Shown here: positions 27,381 through 35,893 of the stretch, one piece after another
Position numbering within the stretch: position 1 is the first letter of the stretch
Layout: each line of letters begins with the position of its first letter
Origin: Edaphocola flava
Lineage (GTDB): Bacteria; Bacteroidota; Bacteroidia; Chitinophagales; Chitinophagaceae
Direction: 5' to 3'
Assembly (NCBI RefSeq): GCF_004118155.1
Contig: NZ_SAIQ01000004.1
Location: forward strand, 248,001-312,000
Length of the DNA: 64,000 bases
The notes under the pieces: model-generated
Told to the model about the DNA's origin: nothing
What the model saw: only the letters and a program-made list of their open reading frames with translations
Database searches by the model: none
Program-made: the position numbers and the translations under genes

Positions 27381-27532
27381 TGGATACACAGGAAACAGAG
27401 ACGAACCCCAAGGGGAACCGTAAAAAGTGGCTTAAGCGATTAGGCATCTTCGGCTTTTTGTTTTTTCTGATCAAAGGTCTGGCCTGGATTGCAGTAGCTA
27501 TTGCAGCCTGGTATGGCTTCAAGCTATTTTAG
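27380..27532 (+). CDS. 50-aa single-span membrane protein coupled to IsdG-like gene
   Basis: The start codon overlaps the previous stop (TAATG at 27378-27382). The N-terminal ~20 residues are hydrophilic and basic (KGNRKKWLKRLG). A long hydrophobic stretch follows (IFGFLFFLIKGLAWIAVAIA), then AWYGFKLF. The positive-inside rule suggests a cytoplasmic N-terminus. Translational coupling argues for a functional link with the IsdG-like enzyme, perhaps as a membrane anchor or heme-uptake accessory (inference). A strong terminator follows. Confidence 0.75.
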   Translation: MDTQETETNPKGNRKKWLKRLGIFGFLFFLIKGLAWIAVAIAAWYGFKLF

Positions 27533-27547
27533 GGAGTATGCCCCCAT

Positions 27548-27594
27548 TATATATACCTGTGCCCCGGCAAATTGCCGGGGCACAGGTATATATA
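27548..27594. terminator. very strong terminator at the left edge of the A+T-rich island
   Basis: An inverted repeat of about 23 bp (TATATATACCTGTGCCCCGG.../...CCGGGGCACAGGTATATATA), 15 nt after the 50-aa gene. Confidence 0.9.
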
Positions 27595-27665
27595 GACTTT
27601 GGAAGTAGTAATTACTTTGGAGTCTATATATTTAGTGGGAATTATATTGAAAATATTCATCTATA

Positions 27666-27731
27666 AAGAAAGCCACCCATTCGGTGGTTTTCTTATTCTA
27701 ATTCGATTTCATCAACATTTATTGGTAATGC
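27666..27731. repeat. direct repeat flanking PRTase/NADAR module, left copy
   Basis: About 65 bp with near-identity to 29788-29853: AAGAAAGCCACC, a GGTGG hairpin arm, TTTTCTTATTCTAATTC and TTTCATCAACATTTA. On the minus strand this copy still encodes the last residues (ITNKC then TGA) of the small gene whose intact version is at 29834. It is therefore a remnant of a gene 3' end plus terminator. The rest of 27732-28081 is A+T-rich and shows no gene I can support. Confidence 0.7.
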
Positions 27732-28081
27732 TTGATCATTTAGGGAATCAATTTCTCATCAACCAAAATATATTTAAACATTAACAATAGGGAAAGAAGT
27801 GTACTTTCAACAAGCCTCATCAATAGCAATCAAATTTGGATTCATGAAATATTTATTACAATGATATTGAATCAATTAAAATTAGAAGGTGATAACATTA
27901 AATAGGTTCGTATAAATTGATTTATAAACGTTTCAGTGTTCTTTTACTTCCGGGATTGAGAATAGTTCAAAATATATGCCTATCTTATCAAAATGCTTAG
28001 ATTTTTATGAAGAGAAATTTAAATATAACTAGCGTATATTATTTTATTATTTTCACACAATGAAGATAAAATATTTAAATT

Positions 28082-29131
28082 ATGAGGAATCTAATTACAT
28101 CAATTAATCAGATAATATCAGATTACCATTGTGATGCTGCATCGGGATTTACTATGGGAGAAGATCATATCGAGGATTGGATAAATCAATTTGACGAACA
28201 CGATCGAATGTTCATTTTAGAAGAGTTTTTACATATCTTAAAGAATGGCATGTATGTGTCTAAAAAAGACGCTAACCTTATTCTAATTCAACAAATTGAA
28301 CGATTATCAAAAGTATATGGATATACTAACATACAGTCTTTTTTGAAAGAGGCTGTATTCTTAAATTTACAACCAAATGGTAAATCACAGGGTGATTTGC
28401 TAAATTTATTTGAACAATATTTAATAAAAAATTATGGCGTTACTGTATCAGAATGCGGTGTTTTTAACCCTAGGCACTATATATACATTGATGACATAAT
28501 GGCCTCAGGTAAAACCATTCTTAAAGATTGTAAAGAATGGTTTAATAGCAAGAATTTAGAAAAATGCAATAACAAAGAAATAACATTTAACATTGTTTTG
28601 TTTTGTAAACATCTTTGGGCTGAAAGCCGCGTAAGATGGTCATTAAAATGCAGCTTTGATGATAACTATTTTACATCATCTAAATTTAGAATATTAAGCA
28701 GATACGAAATAAGTGACGACTTAAACTCCCATTCTCCACTTTTAAATCTTACAATTCCCAAGAAATTAAGCTCTATATGGGACGTTTACTTAGGTTCTCT
28801 TACAGAAGCTGATGCTTATCATGATAGAGCATACAGATATTCACATCTACCGAAGACTGAAAATTTCTATTCTAGCCCATCAAATAGAGATAGGTTTGAA
28901 CAAATATTATTAGATAAAGGTATAGAGATAATATATAAAATTGAAGATGAAGAAAAAAGGAAAAACCATCGCCCTTTAGGAAAAACTTATTCACACTATA
29001 AAACATTTGGAACTGGGTCACTTTTTTTTACTTGGAGAAATATTTCCAATACCTGTCCGATTGTATTTTGGTGGGATGTTCCAAAACATAATTGGAAAGG
29101 TCTATTTCCTCTAATCAATAGAGGGAATTGA
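28082..29131 (+). CDS. phosphoribosyltransferase-like (PRTase-CE type) conflict-system protein
   Basis: 349 aa, no signal peptide or TM. The hallmark is HYIYIDDIMASGKTI at residues 132-146. It matches the PRPP-binding loop of type I phosphoribosyltransferases (two Asp, then a small-residue/Gly/Lys/Thr loop). The N-terminal region (EDWINQFDEHDRMFILEEFL, residues 31-50) and the position of the loop in the first half fit the PRTase-CE group described from prokaryotic conflict systems. The C-terminal half (about 170-345) has no recognised domain. A NADAR gene begins 28 nt after the stop, and the pair is enclosed by direct repeats. Likely nucleotide or ADP-ribose chemistry in defence (inference). 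Confidence 0.6.
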   Translation: MRNLITSINQIISDYHCDAASGFTMGEDHIEDWINQFDEHDRMFILEEFLHILKNGMYVSKKDANLILIQQIERLSKVYGYTNIQSFLKEAVFLNLQPNGKSQGDLLNLFEQYLIKNYGVTVSECGVFNPRHYIYIDDIMASGKTILKDCKEWFNSKNLEKCNNKEITFNIVLFCKHLWAESRVRWSLKCSFDDNYFTSSKFRILSRYEISDDLNSHSPLLNLTIPKKLSSIWDVYLGSLTEADAYHDRAYRYSHLPKTENFYSSPSNRDRFEQILLDKGIEIIYKIEDEEKRKNHRPLGKTYSHYKTFGTGSLFFTWRNISNTCPIVFWWDVPKHNWKGLFPLINRGN

Positions 29132-29159
29132 GATTTTTAACGTACTATTGCATAGAGTA

Positions 29160-29765
29160 ATGAATATAAGAACGTATTCTATTGATGATGTGGTTGTTTT
29201 TAGAAAAACAACAGAAAAGTTTGGAGGCTTATCAAACATGGCTTCAGGCTTCTCTATTAACGTAAATGGTATAATCATTAAATCAGCGGAACATCTCTAT
29301 CAAGCGATGAGATTCCCGTTAAACCCAGATATACAGAATGAAATCTTAAGCGAGCATAGTCCTATGACCGCCAAAATGATTAGCCGGAAATATAGAGATA
29401 AATATACTAGACCTGATTTTGAGCAAAATAAGTTTAAAATAATGAAATGGGTTTTAGATATAAAGCTCTCTCAAAACTGGAATACTTTCGGTAAGCTACT
29501 ATTAGAAACTGGTAATAGTCCTATTGTAGAATATTCTAATCGGGATCAAATATGGGGAGCTAAAAAGGATGGAGATAATTATGTTGGAATGAATGCTTTA
29601 GGTAGACTCCTAATGGAGTTAAGGGAGGAAAACGTGAAAAAGGATATTCATAATTTTTGTATTCAACCTTTAGATATTCCGGCTTTTTTACTTTATAATA
29701 ATTTCATTGAAACTATTTGCGATGAGGTATATCATGCTGATTTAGAAGCATGTAGTACCAATTAA
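29160..29765 (+). CDS. NADAR-family protein
   Basis: 201 aa from the ATG at 29160; a TTG at 29148 is an alternative. NADAR (YbiA/DUF1768) motifs are clear: FGGLSNMASG (21-30), KSAEHLYQAMRF (41-52), SNRDQIWGAK (126-135) and NYVGMNALGRLLMELR (140-155). Characterised relatives cleave N-glycosidic bonds of riboflavin intermediates or of ADP-ribosylated guanine in DNA. The ~45-residue C-terminal extension is not part of the core fold. It is co-transcribed with the PRTase-like gene. The role as immune effector or antidote is an inference. Confidence 0.85.
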   Translation: MNIRTYSIDDVVVFRKTTEKFGGLSNMASGFSINVNGIIIKSAEHLYQAMRFPLNPDIQNEILSEHSPMTAKMISRKYRDKYTRPDFEQNKFKIMKWVLDIKLSQNWNTFGKLLLETGNSPIVEYSNRDQIWGAKKDGDNYVGMNALGRLLMELREENVKKDIHNFCIQPLDIPAFLLYNNFIETICDEVYHADLEACSTN

Positions 29766-29773
29766 TATGTTAC

Positions 29774-29830
29774 AACTGAATTAGAATAAGAAAGCCACCT
29801 ATTTGGTGGCTTTCTTATTCTAATTCAGTT
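29774..29830. terminator. 26-bp perfect bidirectional terminator
   Basis: A 26-bp uninterrupted stem (AACTGAATTAGAATAAGAAA...CC and its complement) with loop TATTT, between the NADAR gene and the convergent 72-aa gene. It is the longest perfect stem in the window. Confidence 0.95.
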
Positions 29831-29853
29831 TCATCAACATTTAATAGTAATAT
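29788..29853. repeat. direct repeat flanking PRTase/NADAR module, right copy
   Basis: Intact counterpart of 27666-27731. It covers the right part of the terminator and the last codons of the 29834 gene. Confidence 0.7.
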
Positions 29854-30052
29854 TTGTTCCGCCGATTTTCCCAACTTCAATGATTGTTCTTGGGGGATAG
29901 CAGTTTTCTCCAATACTATTGATTGTTACATGAGTATTGTTTTGTACAGCTAAGGCCGCTAATTGCAACAATACATTTGATGCAATTTTGTTTTCTACTG
30001 AAATGTTACTCGTTTTAATTAATTCCAACATGGTATCTGTTGTTAAACTCAT
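29834..30052 (-). CDS. 72-aa protein of unknown function
   Basis: 72 aa, soluble, starting MSLTTDTMLELIK and ending GGTNITIKC. No motif is recognised. Real-gene support comes from the dedicated perfect terminator immediately downstream and from the second, truncated copy of its 3' end at 27.7 kb. Confidence 0.55.
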   Translation of the reverse strand: MSLTTDTMLELIKTSNISVENKIASNVLLQLAALAVQNNTHVTINSIGENCYPPRTIIEVGKIGGTNITIKC

Positions 30053-30145
30053 TTTGCTAGTGGTAAATTGTGAGCGACAAAATTATGGTTTATTTCTATC
30101 CTGCTTTTTATTGATTTTATAAGCAAACTAATTACTATATACCTT

Positions 30146-30388
30146 ATGAAAAAGTATGTAATGACGTTCGAAGATTTTAGCAACTCTTTTAATCAGCATT
30201 CAAGCCAAACTTCCCAACATCTCTCAAAACTTAAAGCGAAGAAACTAAAAAGAGAAAAGGAAGAGAACGAGTTTATAGGCAAGAGCCTCGCAAATGTGAA
30301 GACTATTAAGGATTTTTATGACAAACAGAATGATATGAATATTGAACAACCTATTATAGCGTCCAACGCCAAATTAGAAAATTTGTAA
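30146..30388 (+). CDS. 80-aa charged helical protein of unknown function
   Basis: 80 aa, start MKKYVMTFEDFSNSF. The central part is a highly charged Lys/Glu helix (KLKAKKLKREKEENEF), and no hydrophobic segment is present. It is divergent from the 72-aa gene and ends just before a palindromic hairpin. It could be a small nucleic-acid- or protein-binding factor; nothing more can be said. Confidence 0.5.
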   Translation: MKKYVMTFEDFSNSFNQHSSQTSQHLSKLKAKKLKREKEENEFIGKSLANVKTIKDFYDKQNDMNIEQPIIASNAKLENL

Positions 30389-30425
30389 TTATCCATATTT
30401 CTAAAAATAAGTAAAGAACGAAAAT

Positions 30426-30447
30426 GCAGCAGTTATATAACTGCTGC
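30426..30447. terminator. palindromic hairpin
   Basis: GCAGCAGTTATATAACTGCTGC, a perfect palindrome 38 nt after the 80-aa gene and downstream of the minus-strand gene at 30586. Confidence 0.6.
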
Positions 30448-30530
30448 CATTCCATTTACTTCTTAGATTTTTTATTGCAATTATTCACTCATTAAATCTG
30501 TAAAGAAAACCTACTTTTTATTGATAAAAT
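30445..30530. repeat. 3'-UTR-like duplicate segment, copy 2
   Basis: Shares ATTTACTTCT, TTGCAATTATTCACTC, AAATCTGTAAAGAAAACC and CTTTTTATTGATAA with 11505-11605, in the same order and with the same position past a hairpin. Confidence 0.7.
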
Positions 30531-30585
30531 AATTTCCATCAAATACATGGAATTCTGGTTAATCGGGGGGATGGGAATTGTACTG

Positions 30586-32208
30586 TTAGTTTATTTTATA
30601 AGAGAAACCAAAATAGAATCCAATGAGACCAACTTTCTCTGTGAGTTGATCAGTGGCTATGTTATTCCCCGTAAAAGGCATCCGTGATTTTGGATTTTCT
30701 CCTTCAATTAAACTTCCTTTTAAACGATCGACTCTATTATAAGATAGGCCAGCACTAAATATTATTCTATTGTAAACGGTACTATTTTTATCATTTTTGG
30801 ATAGCTGCCCAATAAGCATACATGCACCTAAATATGCTTTTAACTGTGAGAGATCATTTGGCGTTGTCGAAATGCCAAGTGATAGTCCAGGATTTATAAA
30901 ACAATGCGTTTGCCAATAGAAATTAGCCATTAATCCTACAGACGGTGAAACTTGGCTTTGCCTAGTATTGCGATTAATGAAAAAAGTATCTGGTTTAACC
31001 GCACCCATCCCATTTCTTGCGCTATCAACATTGTAACTCCTGTCAAAATTACATTCTCCAAATCCAAAGTTAAGAGCTGGCCCAATTGCCCACTCAAATC
31101 TATACCTGACTGGTATTCTATATGAGGTAGAATCAGCAGCAAGTAATGTCTTAAATGTAGACTTGGGTATGGCTTTAATATCTACATTAAGATAATTACC
31201 AGTTGCTGGATATCGACCTACAAATTTGAAGTTTTTACTATTGTTGGCTTGATTTAATAAGCCGGTAAGAAAGGATACAGCCGTTGAAACAGAATCTTTG
31301 CTAATCTTTGGGATATCGGATTCAATTTGATCATTCAATGTTGTGAAATAGTCATCTTCTATACTACTAATTTCGTCAATAAGTAATGAGTTAGTCTGGT
31401 GTTTCTTGATAAAATCATCTGAGATTGAAATCATCTTATTCTTGGTTTTAATAATGTTCTTTTTAAGTGTTTCAATACTATCAACCCAAGCAGTCGGATA
31501 TATTTGTATATGCTTAACGATATCAACCAGTGAATTTATACTTGGATCAGCACCTCGCCTTTCAAAATCTAAAACAATATTGTCTTTAATCTTATTTTGG
31601 CTGCAACATTCTGATCCAATTATGATTGGGACGATCTTACCAAATTCAAAAAAACTGCTTAACTTCTTTTTGAATAAATCAATGTTCCTAAAATTATTCT
31701 GTATCTGAATTTGGCTATTTTTGAATCGGGTGTGAAATTTTTCGATTTCTAATTTGTCGCCTTTTACTATAGCATTTTTCTGCAAGGACTTTTCCATTTC
31801 TACATCCCATATTAAATTTGTTCTATCAATTAATGGTAGAACTTCTTGAAATGTTAAACTGGAATCTTCTTTAGTTGCTTCTGTCGATGCTGAGGTAGTA
31901 GTTGAGGTGGTTGTTTTTTGTAGTAGGGAGTTAAAAATATTTGTAGTATCCATCAAAGCTCCTTCGCTCTTTCCTGCAACGTTGATATCATATACCAATT
32001 TATTGATACTATCAATCTCAATAATTAATTCATCATTATGGTGTAGTTTGGCTCGCCTACCTGTATCTGTAAGATGATCGGCAAAATTATGTTTCATAAA
32101 TGCCCGTTTTACTGGATCATGAGAGCCAAATACTTGTTTAACCATTTTACAAGAGCTTAATGAGGCGATTACAGTAGCTGAAATAGAAATTGCAATTAAA
32201 TGTTTCAT
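30586..32208 (-). CDS. lipoprotein with C-terminal beta-barrel-like region
   Basis: 540 aa. The lipobox SLSSC gives a lipid-modified Cys20. Residues ~90-330 are long helices with coiled-coil character, and a Ser/Thr-rich patch (about 99-112) follows the N-terminal part. The last ~180 residues alternate as beta-strands with aromatic ends (FEWAIGPALNFGFG, VGLIGFYFGFSYKIN), like outer membrane barrels. It is likely attached to the outer membrane. Function is unknown. It stands alone in the island. Confidence 0.65.
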   Translation of the reverse strand: MKHLIAISISATVIASLSSCKMVKQVFGSHDPVKRAFMKHNFADHLTDTGRRAKLHHNDELIIEIDSINKLVYDINVAGKSEGALMDTTNIFNSLLQKTTTSTTTSASTEATKEDSSLTFQEVLPLIDRTNLIWDVEMEKSLQKNAIVKGDKLEIEKFHTRFKNSQIQIQNNFRNIDLFKKKLSSFFEFGKIVPIIIGSECCSQNKIKDNIVLDFERRGADPSINSLVDIVKHIQIYPTAWVDSIETLKKNIIKTKNKMISISDDFIKKHQTNSLLIDEISSIEDDYFTTLNDQIESDIPKISKDSVSTAVSFLTGLLNQANNSKNFKFVGRYPATGNYLNVDIKAIPKSTFKTLLAADSTSYRIPVRYRFEWAIGPALNFGFGECNFDRSYNVDSARNGMGAVKPDTFFINRNTRQSQVSPSVGLMANFYWQTHCFINPGLSLGISTTPNDLSQLKAYLGACMLIGQLSKNDKNSTVYNRIIFSAGLSYNRVDRLKGSLIEGENPKSRMPFTGNNIATDQLTEKVGLIGFYFGFSYKIN

Positions 32209-32887
32209 GATATTGCTTTTAAGTGGTTAGATGAAATATATGTATATATTCAAACGAATTACTTTATAAATTTCCTAGACAAAAAAGCAAAAGTCAAGGG
32301 TGTAAATACCCATAATGTGACAGTAAAAAAACATTCATAATAGTTAATGCCTGAACTATGATTTTACAAATCAGCGTAAAATGTACAAAAGCCACCGGAA
32401 AGGAGGCTTTTGCAATTATTAGACTTTGACTGTCTATTCTCAATATATACCAATAAAGCTTGTCGAAAAATATGGATTCAACAAACATTTATTATATATG
32501 TACAGTAAATACCATTATACAAAAACGACATCAATTAAGAAGATTCTAAAAAGAAAATTAAAAGGTCTTTTTGAAAGAATATTTGCTATTACATCTATCT
32601 TGTTTACCAGTTGGGCATAGCTATTGATAATGGCATTTGAATAACTATCTAGGATTAGAACTGTTTGTTAGACACATTGCTATAAGATATTATTCAAGCC
32701 CAAACGAAGAAATATTAATGGATTAAATTCATTCCTACGGATAGTCAAAGTCAGACCAAATTTCAATTTTCTTTGCGTCATTGAGAAAGCCAACAAGATT
32801 AATTTTATAAACAAAATAAATACTAGCTTTTAATATATATGAAATATTAAAAGAAAAGGATCAATTTAATATATAAAGGAAAAAAAT
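32209..32887. other. A+T-rich intergenic stretch with one hairpin
   Basis: The only clear structure is the hairpin at 32387-32411 (AAAAGCC-a-CC, loop, GG-a-GGCTTTT). Short open frames here lack codon bias or a recognisable start, so I call no gene. Confidence 0.5.
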
Positions 32888-33025
32888 ATGCAAAGAGAAA
32901 AAGCAAAAATCGAACTGTTAAGATTCATTGTTGAATTAATTGAGGTAAAGAAAGAGGATCTTACAATTCAGAATATTTTATCTTACTATTATGAGTTGAG
33001 CCGTGTACTTATTCTTCCGCTTTAA
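32888..33025 (+). CDS. possible 45-aa helical peptide
   Basis: ATG at 32888 preceded by AAAGGA six to twelve nt upstream, an unusually purine-rich start region for this phylum. The peptide MQREKAKIELLRFIVELIEV begins a plausible amphipathic helix. Its 3' end overlaps, convergently, the DUF2158 gene by 17 nt. Supported only by start context and amino-acid character. Confidence 0.35.
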   Translation: MQREKAKIELLRFIVELIEVKKEDLTIQNILSYYYELSRVLILPL

Positions 33026-33215
33026 TTAACGCAGGCTCTGAGAAAAGACCATCTTTGCGATTAAGCTTTACATCTAACCATTGGCAATAATATAAAGCAT
33101 GGGGTTGATTCTCGATGTCACCAATTGAACCAAGGGGATGTATTTGAGCTATTGTCATTGGTGTCTTTTTCTTAATGTCAGAACGGACATAAACTACGTC
33201 ACCTAAATTGAACAT
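33009..33215 (-). CDS. DUF2158-family small protein
   Basis: 68 aa. FNLGDVVYVRSD...PMTIAQI...LYYCQWLDVKLNRKDGLF...ALIKAE follows the DUF2158/YodC pattern: a GDVV strand, a conserved MT, a YxCQW motif and an F-x-x-x-L end. It probably has a small SH3-like barrel. The function of the family is unknown. It follows the P-loop gene by 30 nt on the same strand and is likely co-transcribed. Confidence 0.75.
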   Translation of the reverse strand: MFNLGDVVYVRSDIKKKTPMTIAQIHPLGSIGDIENQPHALYYCQWLDVKLNRKDGLFSEPALIKAEE

Positions 33216-33245
33216 AAATTTGAATTTTTATTTTATTAAATAGAT

Positions 33246-33746
33246 TTAGTTTTCAATTACTATTTGTGTGTCATTTACTTCTGACAGTACTTTTTTTACG
33301 ATATCGTCAACAATGTCCTTTTTAACTGAATGCATCTCATTAGTATCATGAGTGTAATTGGTAGATGTTTCCAATATCAATTCGTGTTTAGTAAAGTACT
33401 CTTCAATGAGCATTCGATAAACTGATCCTGTTTTATTTTGCGATCTGCTGCAACAAATGATTATATCAAAATTATAATCTCTTAAAAGCCAATTTAATTC
33501 CCTTTTCGTATCATTGGCATTATCTCCAGCACTAAGAATACAGACGGTCTTCCCATTAATTGTGAGCGCGGCATTGAAATCTTCAACAGTTCCATCTTCT
33601 CGATAAATGAGTCCGTTAACTTTGATTTGTTCGCTATTAAACATATGCTCAATCTCTGCATGTTGTAATAGCTCGGTATACACTAACGATGCTGTTGTGG
33701 TTTTACCGCTATTGATTGTTGATCTAATCAGGATAAATTTTGCCAT
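33246..33746 (-). CDS. P-loop NTPase of unknown function
   Basis: 166 aa with Walker A STINSGKTTTASL at residues 9-21, an ILSAGDNAND segment near 72 and a hydrophobic strand FDIIICCSRS near 92 in the position of Walker B or a substrate strand. It is the size of a small kinase- or dethiobiotin-synthetase-like P-loop domain. It forms a two-gene unit with the DUF2158 protein. It may be a nucleotide-dependent switch or kinase; substrate unknown. Confidence 0.65.
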   Translation of the reverse strand: MAKFILIRSTINSGKTTTASLVYTELLQHAEIEHMFNSEQIKVNGLIYREDGTVEDFNAALTINGKTVCILSAGDNANDTKRELNWLLRDYNFDIIICCSRSQNKTGSVYRMLIEEYFTKHELILETSTNYTHDTNEMHSVKKDIVDDIVKKVLSEVNDTQIVIEN

Positions 33747-33821
33747 GAAATAATAATTGAAATTTAAAAATGCGATTCTTTAATTTGAATGAATTCGGTT
33801 AAAAATAATGTTCTCACTGCG

Positions 33822-33924
33822 TAAGGAAAAGGGTGTTTTTCCCGTATTTTATCCTTCAAAACACCTTGCCAGTAATTCCTTTCCTTTACTATCATTGCCC
33901 TTCCTTTATTTAGACTGGAATTAC
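33822..33924. other. intergenic region with two nested-pair stems
   Basis: GGTGTTTT (33832-33839) pairs with AAAACACC (33858-33865), and GTAATTCC (33872-33879) pairs with GGAATTAC (33917-33924). The region lies between the divergent P-loop and TPR genes. It may be a regulatory RNA or operator region; the pairing is all that is seen. The rest of 33747-34135 is A+T-rich spacer. Confidence 0.35.
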
Positions 33925-34135
33925 ATTATGATGTTATCTATTTAATAATGAGGCTAAATAGCTAGAATTTGAGATAATAATATTATAAAAATGAAATCTC
34001 AATTTACATCTACGTCTTGTAATGTCTTATCTAGCCTTTATCTTTAGATAGTTATAAAAATTACAGAATACTAACATGTCCTTTAATCTTAGATTTAAGA
34101 TTTGTATTTTTACTCAATATTGAGATAAGATAAAG

Positions 34136-35797
34136 ATGACATTTCAATCTAGGTCTAATAAACTTCTTCTAGTAAATTCTAAAACATCAATTAAGCGGAA
34201 AATGCATATGGATAATACAATTAAAATAATTTTTGCACTTGGAGCGCAATGGAAACTTTTAATTACTCTATTTATTATAACAGTCGTTATCCTTAAATGG
34301 AAAACAATATGGAAACTAGCAAGTAGCTTAACACAAGTGAAATTTAAAACTGGAAATAATGAAGTTGAAATACATAGAGAAACAATAAAAGAGGAAACAA
34401 AGATTACATCTTTAAATAATGAAATCAATACAGAGACAACAACTACCGTTACGGAAACAACGGAAACAATAAAGGTTTTAGATGACTCAGATTCCGATTT
34501 GGGAAAATATTACAAAGCCTTTTTTGCTAAGGACTTTGCTACTGCTAATAAATTATTTGATCAGGTTGCTAATCAGTTAAATGGGGATTATACGTCTGCA
34601 AAAATAAGACATAACTATAGGCTTCATATATACGGGGATAAAGAAGCATTTGCTAATATAGAAAAGTTATCAAATACTTTAACAAACGATGAACACAAAA
34701 GTCTAGCACTCTATTATTTAGGGCATTGTTTTGAAAGTACTAACAGTAAAAAAGGAATTGAGTTAATAAACCAAGCTCTACAATTGTCAAAAGTTGATCA
34801 AATGAGAGGAGATTGTATTGTCTCATTGTCCAAACTTTATATTAGCATTCATGACTCAAATGAAGCAATAGATGTCATTTTAAATAATATAAACTCAATA
34901 AGTGAAAGTTCATGTTTAGTAAGATTGTATGAATCATTGGGAAAAGCTTATACCCAATCTGAAAATGTATTATTCGCAACGTTGGCCTATCAAAAGGCAT
35001 CGGAGTTGTCTCCCAATGCTCATTACTTAATATTTCAAGCAGCCTATTCCTGTGCTAGAATTGACAGTAGCTTTCAGGATTTAAGCTTGTTGTTATATAA
35101 GAACTTGGTTTCACTGGACTCTAAACATACTAGCGGATATAACAACTTAGGTGTAACCTTTTCAAACCTAGGGTTAAACTGTAAATCAGTCAATAGCTAT
35201 AAAAAATCGTTTGAACAAGGAGAAACGCTGGGTGGCTCAAATTTAGCAAATAGGTTGATTGAAGCGGGATTTTCAGAAGAAGCAGAAAAATATCTAAATA
35301 TAGAAAAAACAGAGGGTTCAGATAATCCAAAGGAGGTTGACGACAACGTATATAAATCATTGGCGTATTTAAAGACAACATTACAGGAAGAAAATGAAAA
35401 AGAGGAAAAGTTTATAAAGTCAGCCAAGAAAAAATATCAATTTTTCTCTGAATATTCAAATGCGTTATTCAGTGAACATAATATTGATATCAATAGATTG
35501 ACATTAAGGAGATACAATAACCCGGTTGAGGTTGAGAAGCAAGATAATATCATTAAATTTAGTTGGATAATAAATACAGAAGAACATCATAGTATTACTG
35601 GAACACTAAGTAATGGAGCTTTTGTTGGAAAATACTATAAACCTGAAAGAACTTATGCCTATATTGGGGAAGCAAAGTATAAGTCGAAAATTATTGATTT
35701 ATATGGTTTTTTTGACTCCTCAAACAATATTCATATACTTACTTGTATCAATACGGAGAATGAATATTTTTTGATTGAAAATTCTCCAATTACATAA
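34136..35797 (+). CDS. membrane-anchored TPR protein
   Basis: 553 aa; a start at 34202 or 34208 (MHMDNTIKII or MDNTIKII) is more natural than the first ATG because it places the TM at the N-terminus. A TM segment lies near residues 40-57 (LLITLFIITVVIL). It is followed by a Thr/Glu-rich linker (about 85-115), then tandem TPR-like helices over ~125-420 (AFFAKDFATANKLFDQV, ALYYLGHCFESTNSKKGIEL, AYSCARIDSS). A C-terminal beta domain runs from ~440 to 553. It resembles sensor/scaffold proteins of conflict systems in architecture only. A membrane-attached cytoplasmic protein is likely. Confidence 0.65.
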   Translation: MTFQSRSNKLLLVNSKTSIKRKMHMDNTIKIIFALGAQWKLLITLFIITVVILKWKTIWKLASSLTQVKFKTGNNEVEIHRETIKEETKITSLNNEINTETTTTVTETTETIKVLDDSDSDLGKYYKAFFAKDFATANKLFDQVANQLNGDYTSAKIRHNYRLHIYGDKEAFANIEKLSNTLTNDEHKSLALYYLGHCFESTNSKKGIELINQALQLSKVDQMRGDCIVSLSKLYISIHDSNEAIDVILNNINSISESSCLVRLYESLGKAYTQSENVLFATLAYQKASELSPNAHYLIFQAAYSCARIDSSFQDLSLLLYKNLVSLDSKHTSGYNNLGVTFSNLGLNCKSVNSYKKSFEQGETLGGSNLANRLIEAGFSEEAEKYLNIEKTEGSDNPKEVDDNVYKSLAYLKTTLQEENEKEEKFIKSAKKKYQFFSEYSNALFSEHNIDINRLTLRRYNNPVEVEKQDNIIKFSWIINTEEHHSITGTLSNGAFVGKYYKPERTYAYIGEAKYKSKIIDLYGFFDSSNNIHILTCINTENEYFLIENSPIT

Positions 35798-35893
35798 TTG
35801 CAATTTTTAATCTCAATAAAATCATAATTTTGTGCATTGAAAACTAAAAAGAGATAATATAAAAATATAGAGATAGGTAATTTCTAAATTCCA

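Noticed and set aside
32426-32620. 64-aa plus-strand frame.
   Set aside because: Low-complexity Lys/Ile/Tyr composition, no promoter or neighbour context; insufficient support.
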